Positions 15,014 through 21,839 of a stretch of 41,894 nt of DNA are shown here, one piece after another. The position numbers and the translations under genes were made by a program. The stretch covers positions 1-41,894 of the forward strand of contig CAJFTG010000019.1 in assembly GCA_904419875.1 (NCBI GenBank), in the 5' to 3' direction. How positions within the stretch are numbered: the stretch's first letter is position 1; each line of letters begins with the position of its first letter. A model generated the notes under the pieces. It was not told the DNA's origin. It searched no databases and worked only from the letters and a program-made list of their open reading frames with translations. This DNA is from Candidatus Avimonas caecicola. Its GTDB lineage: Bacteria > Bacillota > Clostridia > Oscillospirales > Acutalibacteraceae.

Positions 15014-15085
15014 GTAGGTGATTCTATACTGCGGCCGGGTATAGAGCAATGTTACTGCGAATAAAAAAGACGGAGGTAAAGACAA

Positions 15086-15562
15086 ATGGGTAAAAAGATT
15101 CTCGCCTTATTGGGAACGCTATCTATCCTGTTTTGCATGGGAACCCTGTTTGCGTCGGCAGAGTATATTGATCAGGGGACGCGTACTTTTTCTAACATTC
15201 TCTGCTATGATGGTGCCACCAGAACCTTGTACCAGAAGTATTCCGAAACATTGAAAGATTCTTTTTACGGGACAACTTTAAGTGGCTTTTGTTCTTTAGA
15301 AAAGAATAGCCTGGATACCCCTACATATAAAGAATACTATGCACAAACCATCAACGGTGGTGGAACTGTAACCCCGCGAACTGTTACAATTAAGGTGAGC
15401 ATATCTGCAGATTCAATTTCCCATAATCAATCAAACCAAAATGAGACAGGCGTTGTTGTTATGGGGTATAGGTATTCTGGGAAAACGTGGACGGCCTTTG
15501 TTACTTCTGAGGCCATCTACACTACTAGTACGGTTGAGTATTATCGCGTCAATAACTGGTAA
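15086..15562 (+). CDS. Small secreted protein, YYRVNN family (paralogue 2)
   Basis: A 158-aa protein with a Sec signal peptide (MGKKILALLGTLSILFCMGTLFASA). The mature chain starts EYIDQGTRTF and ends TSTVEYYRVNNW. It is paralogous to the 1778-2266 product across its full length (DQG start, TPTYKEYY, TPRTVTIKVS, and the closing motif). GGAGG lies 9 bases before the ATG. It is a single-gene unit with its own regulon promoter C. A decayed third copy of its C-terminal coding region lies directly downstream (15604-15659), evidence of tandem duplication. Function unknown; a secreted effector or signal is inferred from association with the exporter/lipoprotein operons. Confidence 0.7.
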   Translation: MGKKILALLGTLSILFCMGTLFASAEYIDQGTRTFSNILCYDGATRTLYQKYSETLKDSFYGTTLSGFCSLEKNSLDTPTYKEYYAQTINGGGTVTPRTVTIKVSISADSISHNQSNQNETGVVVMGYRYSGKTWTAFVTSEAIYTTSTVEYYRVNNW

Positions 15563-15603
15563 TTTTGAAAATGATGAGACGAAAGGCTTAGAAGACATTA
15601 GCA

Positions 15604-15659
15604 TATTTGTAGCCTCGGAATCAATTTATACGACAGGCTGATTACGAATCAACAATTGG
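15604..15659 (+). pseudogene. Relic of a third YYRVNN-family gene
   Basis: Translation reads FVASESIYTTG, a stop codon, then LRINNW. This matches the end of the adjacent gene (FVTSEAIYTTSTVEYYRVNNW) with a short deletion and a stop. Nothing of the N-terminal part is recognisable, so this is a decayed duplicate. The rest of 15563-15947 holds only a terminator and no gene that I can support. Confidence 0.65.
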
Positions 15660-15682
15660 CAAATCTAATTTTTAGCGGTAAA

Positions 15683-15720
15683 AGACGATGCTTTTCTATC
15701 ATGAAGCATCGTCTCTTATT
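15683..15720 (+). terminator. Intrinsic terminator after the YYRVNN gene and its relic
   Basis: An 11-bp stem (AGACGATGCTT, 15683-15693; AAGCATCGTCT, 15704-15714) with a 10-base loop, followed by CTTATTTTTT. Confidence 0.8.
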
Positions 15721-15947
15721 TTTTAAGAGACGTTATGACAACGAGACAGTTTTCTTGAAATCTACGGGTATTAGGGCGCCTCGGTTCAGTACAAATCTCT
15801 TCGAAAACTTACTTATGAGGCCATTCCCCCTGCACCGGTTGATGGTGGGAATAAGTTGGTGATATATATATAAATTTTTTCAAAAAGGTATAAATACACT
15901 GCGCTCTGTGCCTTGTGGCTTTAGTGAAAGGGCAAAGGTGAGGGCGT

Positions 15948-16385
15948 ATGAAAACGGATTTTTCGCTCGAAGACATCTCCGAGGAATTGCTCGACTATGT
16001 GGACAAGTATTTGAAAACCGTTATCAGCAACGCCAAACGACGCTATTACCGAAAAACAAAGCGTCCTCGAAAATACGGCATCGTTTTCGTCGAGCTGGAC
16101 AAGTACGCCGAAGACCTCCACTATGATGAGCCAGGATTTGAGCAGGCGCTCTGCCAGTTGATCGACGTGCAGGGGGTCAAAATCCCTATCTTAAACCCGG
16201 AACTGGCCGATACCCTGCGAAGCCTGACGGAAACGCAAAGGCTGGTTCTGCTGAAAAATGTTGTTCTCAAAATCCCTATGAAACAAATCGCCCTTGAACT
16301 CGGCATCAGTATTGGCATGGTGGAAAAACATAAGAATAATGCTATACGCATTATAAAAAGGAGGATGAGCGTCGATGAAGAATAA
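15948..16385 (+). CDS. Sigma-region-4-like regulator, Tn916 Orf7 type
   Basis: A 145-aa protein. The C-terminal half (about 80-140) is a sigma-70 region 4 helix-turn-helix: LTETQRLVLLKNVVLKIPMKQIALELGISIGMVEKHKNNAIRIIKRRM spans the two helices and basic tail. There is no recognisable region 2, which is usual for the short Orf7-type proteins of Tn916-like conjugative elements. Orf7/Orf8 pairs there control expression of the element. It overlaps the next gene by 11 bases. The site AAAGGTGAG precedes the ATG. It is probably not the partner of the DUF4367 anti-sigma protein, because its neighbours are mobile-element genes. Confidence 0.75.
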   Translation: MKTDFSLEDISEELLDYVDKYLKTVISNAKRRYYRKTKRPRKYGIVFVELDKYAEDLHYDEPGFEQALCQLIDVQGVKIPILNPELADTLRSLTETQRLVLLKNVVLKIPMKQIALELGISIGMVEKHKNNAIRIIKRRMSVDEE

Positions 16386-16677
16386 AGCCTGCTCCTGTCC
16401 GATACCGCCGGCCGACCTGATACTGGATCTGATCCGCTCGGCTCCGGAAACGGATAATAAAATTCTTTCCTTATATGATCCCTATATCGGCAAAGCGGCC
16501 GTTGAGCCCGTGTATGCGGACGATGGATGCTGCTGCGGCACCCGTCTGAACGAGGATCTCCGGCAGGAAATGCGCATCACCTTCGTGCGGAGCCTGGTAC
16601 CTCTGCGCAGGAAACTCATACGTTATCTGAACGGTGAGTGTGTTTTAGTCCTTATCGTGCCGCCGCCCGTCTCATAG
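16375..16677 (+). CDS. Small helix-turn-helix protein, Tn916 Orf8 type
   Basis: A 100-aa protein. The pattern of an N-terminal helix, then ILSLYDPYI, then LNEDLRQEMRITFVRSLVPLRRKL, closely follows the Tn916 Orf8 family (HTH_16-type conjugative transposon domain), in which a similar LQRYDNYI ... DEDLKCRLQ arrangement occurs. AAGGAGG lies 10 bases before ATG 16375. Translational coupling to the sigma-like gene (11-base overlap) is the same arrangement as orf7-orf8. Its C-terminal 15 residues are hydrophobic and unusual, possibly a changed end. Confidence 0.65.
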   Translation: MKNKACSCPIPPADLILDLIRSAPETDNKILSLYDPYIGKAAVEPVYADDGCCCGTRLNEDLRQEMRITFVRSLVPLRRKLIRYLNGECVLVLIVPPPVS

Positions 16678-16902
16678 GACGTCCAGGCCGGTGAGATAGA
16701 TGTCACTTTGGAACCTTGACAAATATGCTGGAAAGCATCATGGTAATATGCCGCGGAACGATCCGGGGAGCGCGTTGAGAGCGTTAAATCCGCTGCAAGA
16801 TAGAACAGCGGCGCGACGATCCGGAAGACACTTGCCGCAGGAGCTTGGCGGCGCCGTCTGTGGACGGCCGTAACGATTTTTGTTATGAAGCGGTTCTCTC
16901 AT

Positions 16903-16933
16903 GGGACTTTGTGCATCCGATGCACAAAGTCCC
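16903..16933. repeat. 14-bp perfect inverted repeat in the mobile-element control region
   Basis: GGGACTTTGTGCAT and its complement flank a 3-base loop. No T-run follows on either strand, so it is not a standard terminator. It sits in the 490-base non-coding stretch 16678-17169 between the Orf8-like gene and the TnpW-like gene, a position where conjugative elements often carry attenuators or origin-type hairpins. Apart from this and the promoter at 17050, I see nothing in that stretch. Confidence 0.6.
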
Positions 16934-17049
16934 GGGGAGCTGTCGGCCGCCGCGGCATATCCCCTGCGGGTGGAACCGAAAAAACCCGTCCACATACAAA
17001 TGGTTTTTATACAAACTGGTATTTCCGCAAAAAAACCTACAAACGAAAT

Positions 17050-17077
17050 TTGACAAAGCCATAGTGTCCCGTATACT
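17050..17077 (+). promoter_or_regulatory. Sigma-A promoter for the TnpW-like/recombinase operon
   Basis: TTGACA (17050-17055), 16 bases, TATACT (17072-17077). It is the only good vegetative promoter upstream of 17170. Confidence 0.7.
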
Positions 17078-17169
17078 GAAGACATACCCGGTTATCTGGG
17101 TTATCGCAGCAAGCTGTCTTGCGACGCCTTCCGTGTCTTCCTATACGGGCTTTGGGGGAGGCGATATGC

Positions 17170-17352
17170 TTGAGCAAAACAGACAGAACGCTTATGCAGA
17201 AGGGGCAGGTACAGCAAGAGCTTGAGCAGGAACAGACGTATATGGTTGGCAATACTACCTTTATTGTAGAGCCGAAATTCCGTGCTGACAGTCAGGAAAC
17301 TTTAGGGTCTGTTCTGCTCAAGCTCATGCAGAATGAAATCGACAACACATAA
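17170..17352 (+). CDS. TnpW-like small transposon protein
   Basis: A 60-aa protein from a TTG start at 17170, with GGGGGAGG 8 bases before it. The core TYMVGNTTFIVEPKF followed by SQETLGSVLLKLMQNEI matches the pattern of TnpW-family proteins (a short beta hairpin, SKET-like turn, then an amphipathic helix), which are encoded next to TnpX-type serine recombinases. Its function is not established. It ends 55 bases before the recombinase start, in the same transcription unit. Confidence 0.65.
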   Translation: MSKTDRTLMQKGQVQQELEQEQTYMVGNTTFIVEPKFRADSQETLGSVLLKLMQNEIDNT

Positions 17353-17407
17353 GCAGCTGCGATTCTATCTCCTGGTACTGTTTATTTGGCTGCGGGAAGG
17401 AGGCATT

Positions 17408-19123
17408 ATGAAGCGGTCAAATAGTAAAAATAAGCGAGACTTAACAGCATTTCTTTATGAGCGTCTATCTCGTGATGATGATTTGGAGGGTGAGAGTTAC
17501 AGCATAGCCAATCAAAAAAAGCTGCTGATGAAAGTGGCAAAGGAAATGGGATATACAAACCTGGTGCATTTCTGCGACGACGGCATCTCCGGCGTGACCA
17601 TGAAGCGGCCTGCCTTTTGCGATATGCTGCAACAGCTCCAGGATGGCAAAGCTGCCGCTGTATTCGTAAAAGACCTTTCCCGCCTGGGCCGCAACTATAT
17701 CGAGGTTGGCCGGCTTACAGAGGAATTCTTCCCGGAATACGACATACGGCTGGTAGCAGTGTCGGACAACATCGATACCTTTGAAGGCGACAACGAGCTG
17801 GCACCTATTAAAAATCTGTTTAATGAATGGTACGCCCGCGACATCAGTAAAAAGCGGCGGATCAGCAACAAAATCAAAGGCAGTTCCGGTGAACCCTTGA
17901 GTGCTCCTCCTTATGGCTATATGAAAAATCCGGAAGACCCCAAGCACTGGATCATAGATGAAGATGCTGCCAGGGTTGTCAGGAGCATTTTTTCATGGTT
18001 TTTAGATGGGATAGGAACCGAGCAGATCGCCGTCAGATTAACCGAGCAAAAGGTGTTGACCCCCATGGAATATGCCCTCAGCAAAGGCGTGAAAAAGCCC
18101 GGCAAGCGAACATATGACGATCCTTGTCATTGGAACTCGTCAACCGTATGCAAAATCCTTTCTACGCAGGAGTATTGCGGCGACGTCATCAATTTCAAGA
18201 CCTATTCCAAGTCCTATAAAAATAAGAAACGTTACCGCAACGCTCCGGAAAATAGGATGGTCTTCCTCGATGTGCACGAACCGATTATCGAACGGGAGAC
18301 CTTTGAGAGAATCCAGGAAAAGCGAGGCAAGGTGCGAAAGCGCAAGACAGCGAACGGAGAGAAGAATATGTTTTCCGGTATCCTGGTCTGTGCGGACTGC
18401 GGCCGAAATATGCACTTCCATTTTAACCAGGGCAACCCGGATATTCAGTATTTCAGCTGCTCCGGTTATAACATGGGAAAAAGAAAATGCTGCGACTCCA
18501 CCCACTATATCCGGGTGGACTTCCTGGAAAATGTCGTATTAAGTGAAATCCGGCGGCTGACGCGTTTCGCTTGCCACCATGAGGAAGAATTCATCGCCAC
18601 GGTTTCCGACTATTCCAAAAAGAGTATGGAAACCGATCAGCGGGTTCGGCAAAACGAGTTAAAGGCCCTGATGGCTCGGGACAAAGAACTGGATATGCTG
18701 TTCGAGAAAATCTACGAGGACAATGCAACCGGTAAAATTTCCGATGATCGATTCGCGAAGCTTTCCCGGAAATACGAAGAGGAACAGGCATCGATTGTGG
18801 AGCGGATCGACTATCTGAAAGAAGCCTTTGACGAAGCCAACGCGAAAGCAACCACCACAGAGACCTTTATGGCGGCTGTCAAAAAGTATACTCGTATAAA
18901 AAAATTGACGCCGCGTGTCTTAACCGAACTCATTGACCGTATAGAAGTATACCAGGCAGAAAACACACCGGGCGGCCGTACACAGCGAATCCGCATTGTC
19001 TATAACTGCATCGGTTCTATTCAGATCCCGGATGAGATGAATATTCCTCTTCCTCAAATCACGATGAAGACCCGGAGAGGGGTCGTTGTGACATACGATC
19101 CGACACCGGCCGCTGCCAGTTAA
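17408..19123 (+). CDS. Large serine recombinase, TnpX-like
   Basis: A 571-aa site-specific recombinase. The N-terminal resolvase domain has YERLSRDDDLEGES (Ser is the likely nucleophile in the YERLS motif) and DLSRLGRNYIEVG. A recombinase domain follows (PYGYMKNP, TVCKILSTQEYCGDV), then a zinc ribbon (CADCGRNMHF ... CSGYN...CCDSTHYI), a coiled coil (about 420-500) and a C-terminal DUF4368-type tail. Such enzymes excise and integrate elements of the Tn4451 and Tn916-like groups, usually at GA dinucleotides. ATG 17408 is preferred to 17333 because of GGAAGGAGG just before it. It is the last gene of the low-GC half and ends 23 bases from the tRNA-Leu terminator. Confidence 0.9.
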   Translation: MKRSNSKNKRDLTAFLYERLSRDDDLEGESYSIANQKKLLMKVAKEMGYTNLVHFCDDGISGVTMKRPAFCDMLQQLQDGKAAAVFVKDLSRLGRNYIEVGRLTEEFFPEYDIRLVAVSDNIDTFEGDNELAPIKNLFNEWYARDISKKRRISNKIKGSSGEPLSAPPYGYMKNPEDPKHWIIDEDAARVVRSIFSWFLDGIGTEQIAVRLTEQKVLTPMEYALSKGVKKPGKRTYDDPCHWNSSTVCKILSTQEYCGDVINFKTYSKSYKNKKRYRNAPENRMVFLDVHEPIIERETFERIQEKRGKVRKRKTANGEKNMFSGILVCADCGRNMHFHFNQGNPDIQYFSCSGYNMGKRKCCDSTHYIRVDFLENVVLSEIRRLTRFACHHEEEFIATVSDYSKKSMETDQRVRQNELKALMARDKELDMLFEKIYEDNATGKISDDRFAKLSRKYEEEQASIVERIDYLKEAFDEANAKATTTETFMAAVKKYTRIKKLTPRVLTELIDRIEVYQAENTPGGRTQRIRIVYNCIGSIQIPDEMNIPLPQITMKTRRGVVVTYDPTPAAAS

Positions 19124-19145
19124 GCTGGCAAAATGAGCACAAAAA

Positions 19146-19191
19146 AGCGAGTGTCCTTATAGGATGCTCAAATCCTATAAGGACACTCGCT
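19146..19191 (-). terminator. Terminator of tRNA-Leu
   Basis: A perfect 20-bp inverted repeat (arms 19146-19165 and 19172-19191) with a 6-base loop; on the minus strand it is followed by TTTTTT. It starts 2 bases after the tRNA CCA end. It may also stop transcription coming from the recombinase. Confidence 0.88.
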
Positions 19192-19192
19192 A

Positions 19193-19279
19193 TGGTGCGG
19201 ATAAGAGGACTTGAACCTCCACCGAGTTGCCCCGATTAGAACCTGAATCTAACGCGTCTGCCAGTTCCGCCATATCCGC
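19193..19279 (-). tRNA. tRNA-Leu(CAG), 87 nt, CCA encoded
   Basis: On the minus strand GCGGATA pairs with TATCCGC, followed by discriminator A and encoded CCA. The anticodon stem TTAGA/TCTAA surrounds the loop TTCAGGT, giving anticodon CAG. The T-arm is GAGGTTCAAGTCCTC. The long variable arm is typical of class II tRNA-Leu. Its promoter and terminator are intact, so the neighbouring element has not disrupted it. Confidence 0.95.
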
Positions 19280-19331
19280 ATATACAATTTTGCCGGTGCC
19301 TTTCAGCGCCTGTCTCTCAGCGACGAATGTT

Positions 19332-19360
19332 ATTATACCCACCTGTTCGGCGTTTGTCAA
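19332..19360 (-). promoter_or_regulatory. Consensus sigma-A promoter of tRNA-Leu
   Basis: On the minus strand TTGACA (19360-19355), 17 bases, TATAAT (19337-19332): both boxes perfect with optimal spacing, as expected for a stable-RNA gene. Confidence 0.92.
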
Positions 19361-19476
19361 TAGGTTTTTGAAAAAATCTTGTCTTGCTTCTTCCATGCTT
19401 CAAAAAGCGGGTTCAGACGGCCGTCAGCGCGGGATTCACAGCCGCCGGCCTTCTTCCCTTTTTCCTGAAAACCGAT

Positions 19477-19482
19477 TATAAT
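19477..19482 (+). promoter_or_regulatory. Possible -10 box for the ClC gene
   Basis: TATAAT lies 38 bases before the ClC start codon. No good -35 box is found at 16-18 bases upstream, so this is weak. Confidence 0.4.
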
Positions 19483-19520
19483 GGAGAAGATAAAAGAGAA
19501 AAAAGGATGAGACACCGCGT

Positions 19521-20915
19521 ATGACGACAAACAGATATGCAGACGACCGTCCCTTGCCCAAACGGCCCGCGCTGCCCCGGCGTTTCCGCGATTCCCCGAT
19601 ACTGCAGGGAATCGGAGCCGGGCTGGCCGCCGGGCTGGTTACGGTCTCCTTCCGGGCGGCGCTGGAGGGGGCGGACAAGCTCCTGCGCACGGCCCTGGAT
19701 TTCGGAAGCCGCCGTCCCTGGTTCATTCCCCTGTGGTTTGTCCTGCTGCTGGCAGCGGCCGGAGCTGTTACGCTGCTGCTGCGGTGGGAACCCTTGATCT
19801 CCGGATCCGGTATCCCACAGGTAGAGGGCGAAATGCAGGACCGCATTCACCAGGTTTGGTGGCGGGTGCTCCTGGCCAAATTTGTCGGCGGCGTGCTGAC
19901 AATCGGCGCCGGCCTGTCCCTTGGGAGGGAAGGCCCATCGATCCAACTGGGGGCAATGGCGGGCAAGGGAACGTCGCGGCTCATCGGACGGGGACTATCG
20001 GAGGAAAAGCTGCTGACCACCTGCGGTGCAAGTGCGGGGCTGGCCGCCGCCTTCAACGCGCCGCTGGCCGGCATCCTCTTTCCGCTGGAGGAGATCCACA
20101 AACGCTTTTCAGCGCAGGTCCTGCTTTCCACCATGGCTTCCTCCGTCACCGCCGGCTTCATCTCCCGCCTCGTATTCGGTCCGGGACCGGTGTTTGACCT
20201 TCCCGCCGCGCCGGCGATGCCGCTGAACCAATACGGGTTGGTGCTCCTTTTGGGAGGGCTGGCCGGGCTTGTGGGGGCCGGCTACAACTTCTGCGTGGAG
20301 AAAGCCCAGAACCTGTACGACCGAATCCGGCTGCCGTATATAAAAACCGCGCTCCCCTTCCTTTTGGCCGGGGCCCTCGGCTTTGTCTACCCGGCCGTGC
20401 TGGGCGGAGGGCATGGCCTGGTCGGCCAGGTCACAGCGGGGATGGCCCTCTCCGCCCTTCTGACGCTGTTCGCCGTCAAGTTCCTGTTCTCCATGGCCAG
20501 CTTCGGCTCCGGAGCACCCGGCGGTATTTTCCTTCCGCTGCTGGTGCTGGGCGCGCTGACCGGCGGCATCTTCAGCGGACTTCTCTCTCGGCTCGGCCTT
20601 TCGAACGAGCTGCCGCATTTTGTGGTTTTGGGAATGGCCGGCCTCTTCGCCGCCATTGTGCGGGCGCCCGTAACCGGCATTATTTTAATCAGTGAAATGA
20701 CCGGAAGCTTCTCCCATCTGCTTACCCTGTCTCTGGTATCCCTGACCGCGTATATCGTGGCGCAGCGGCTTCGGCCCGAGCCGATTTATGACCAGCTTCT
20801 CCATCGTTTGCTGCGGAAGAAAGAAGCCGAGACCACCCGGCCGGCGGACGTGGGCGAAGACGCGGGCAAAGATGCGAGCGAAGATGCGAGCGAAGACATG
20901 GGCAAAACGGAATAG
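19521..20915 (+). CDS. ClC-family chloride channel/antiporter
   Basis: A 464-aa membrane protein with all ClC filter segments: GSGIPQVEG, GREGPSIQLG with the gating glutamate, FNAPLAGILFPLEEIH and GSGAPGGIFLPLL. The second Glu of LEE corresponds to the internal proton glutamate of E. coli ClcA, so it is more likely a 2Cl-/H+ antiporter than a channel. About ten to twelve hydrophobic segments. There are no CBS domains; the tail carries a short tandem repeat (ASEDASED). AAAAGGAT is the nearest ribosome binding site. First gene right of the tRNA, in the GC-rich chromosome. Confidence 0.9.
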   Translation: MTTNRYADDRPLPKRPALPRRFRDSPILQGIGAGLAAGLVTVSFRAALEGADKLLRTALDFGSRRPWFIPLWFVLLLAAAGAVTLLLRWEPLISGSGIPQVEGEMQDRIHQVWWRVLLAKFVGGVLTIGAGLSLGREGPSIQLGAMAGKGTSRLIGRGLSEEKLLTTCGASAGLAAAFNAPLAGILFPLEEIHKRFSAQVLLSTMASSVTAGFISRLVFGPGPVFDLPAAPAMPLNQYGLVLLLGGLAGLVGAGYNFCVEKAQNLYDRIRLPYIKTALPFLLAGALGFVYPAVLGGGHGLVGQVTAGMALSALLTLFAVKFLFSMASFGSGAPGGIFLPLLVLGALTGGIFSGLLSRLGLSNELPHFVVLGMAGLFAAIVRAPVTGIILISEMTGSFSHLLTLSLVSLTAYIVAQRLRPEPIYDQLLHRLLRKKEAETTRPADVGEDAGKDASEDASEDMGKTE

Positions 20916-21402
20916 AGTCGACAGGGGACGGATGCGGCCCGGCGGGAAGCTCTCTCCTGTTCCCGCGGCGGCTTCCTGTTTTCTCCGGTTTCTTTTTCCG
21001 TTTTTCTTCCTTTTCCTCCCTTTTTCTCCCTTTTTCTCCTCTCCTCCTCTCCTCCTTCCCCTTCTTCACCGTCCCGGGCAGCATGCCGCACCGCTCTGCC
21101 GGTTTAAGGGAGGGACCCCGGTTCCGTCATCTTCCATTTTTGCTTCTTTTCCTGTACGCCGCTGACCACTCCTGACCACTCCTGACCGCTTCTGAACACT
21201 GCTGAACGCCGCGCCTGCGGGAAGCGCAGGGGGCAGAGGCTCCGCCGCCGGGCGCGTTCTCCGCCAGAACGGACTCCCCTCTTCCCCTCTTCCCCCCCTT
21301 CCCCCATTGCCAACGGCGGGATAGCGGCCAAAGAGCGAAGAGGTATTTCGAACTTCCGAAAAGTGCGGAAATCCGCCCGTTTTTGAAAGATTTTCACAAC
21401 GG
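20916..21402. other. Non-coding stretch with polypyrimidine tract and short tandem repeats
   Basis: About 80 bases from 20985 are almost pure C/T on the plus strand (repeated CTCCTTTTTCTCC units). Positions 21168-21208 carry four to five 10-11-base repeats of CTGACCACTC type. No open frame here has a ribosome binding site or a protein-like composition. Confidence 0.6.
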
Positions 21403-21431
21403 TTGACAGGAAATCCCGGAAAGTGTAGAAT
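21403..21431 (+). promoter_or_regulatory. Sigma-A promoter of the XRE regulator gene
   Basis: TTGACA (21403-21408), 17 bases, TAGAAT (21426-21431), about 37 bases before the start codon. Similar GGAAATCC elements at 21367 and in the spacer (21409) could be operator half-sites for autoregulation, which is speculative. Confidence 0.85.
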
Positions 21432-21467
21432 GAATTTACGGCATTGCCGAGGGAAAGGAGCCGCCCC

Positions 21468-21782
21468 ATGATCGATGTGCAGACCGTAATCGACCGTATA
21501 ACCTCCCTGGCGCGAAAACGCGGCGTCAGCATCAATCAGGTCCTGCGGGAAAGTCATCTGAATAAAAGCGTGCTGGACAACATGAAGCGCGGTTCCATGC
21601 CCTCGGCGGACAAGCTGGCGGCGCTGGCGGATTATTTCGGCTGTTCGGTGGATTATCTGCTCGGGCGGATCGACACACCGTCCCTCTTTCCGGACAAACC
21701 TGCCGGGAAGAAGGCGGCGGATGCCGTGCCTGCTCTGACGGCGGACGAAATCGCCCGCCTGCGGCAGCTTCTCGGCGGATAA
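21468..21782 (+). CDS. XRE-family transcriptional regulator
   Basis: A 104-aa protein. Residues 5-65 form a Cro/C1-type helix-turn-helix: SLARKRGVSINQVLRE, NKSVLDNMKRGSMPSADKLAALADYFGCSVDYLLGR, the last part being the family's standard ending. A short linker and a C-terminal helix (TADEIARLRQLLGG) follow. ATG 21468 is supported by AAAGGAG 7 bases upstream; the TTG at 21444 is rejected. Target genes unknown; the next gene (zinc-ribbon membrane protein) follows in the same direction after 57 bases. Confidence 0.88.
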   Translation: MIDVQTVIDRITSLARKRGVSINQVLRESHLNKSVLDNMKRGSMPSADKLAALADYFGCSVDYLLGRIDTPSLFPDKPAGKKAADAVPALTADEIARLRQLLGG

Positions 21783-21839
21783 CGCCGCTTCGTCCATCCA
21801 TCTTGAATGGCTCACAGCCGGAAAGGCAAGGAAACACCG

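Noticed and set aside
15948-16385. Treating the sigma-region-4 protein as the partner of the DUF4367 anti-sigma protein
   Set aside because: It lacks region 2 and its neighbours (Orf8-like, TnpW-like, recombinase) place it in the mobile-element module.
16700-16760. Promoter with TTGACA near 16716 and TAATAT near 16744
   Set aside because: The spacing is about 22 bases, too long for sigma-A.
16738-17225. Open frames on both strands in the gap before the TnpW-like gene
   Set aside because: No ribosome binding sites, unusual amino-acid composition, and they overlap the hairpin and the promoter.
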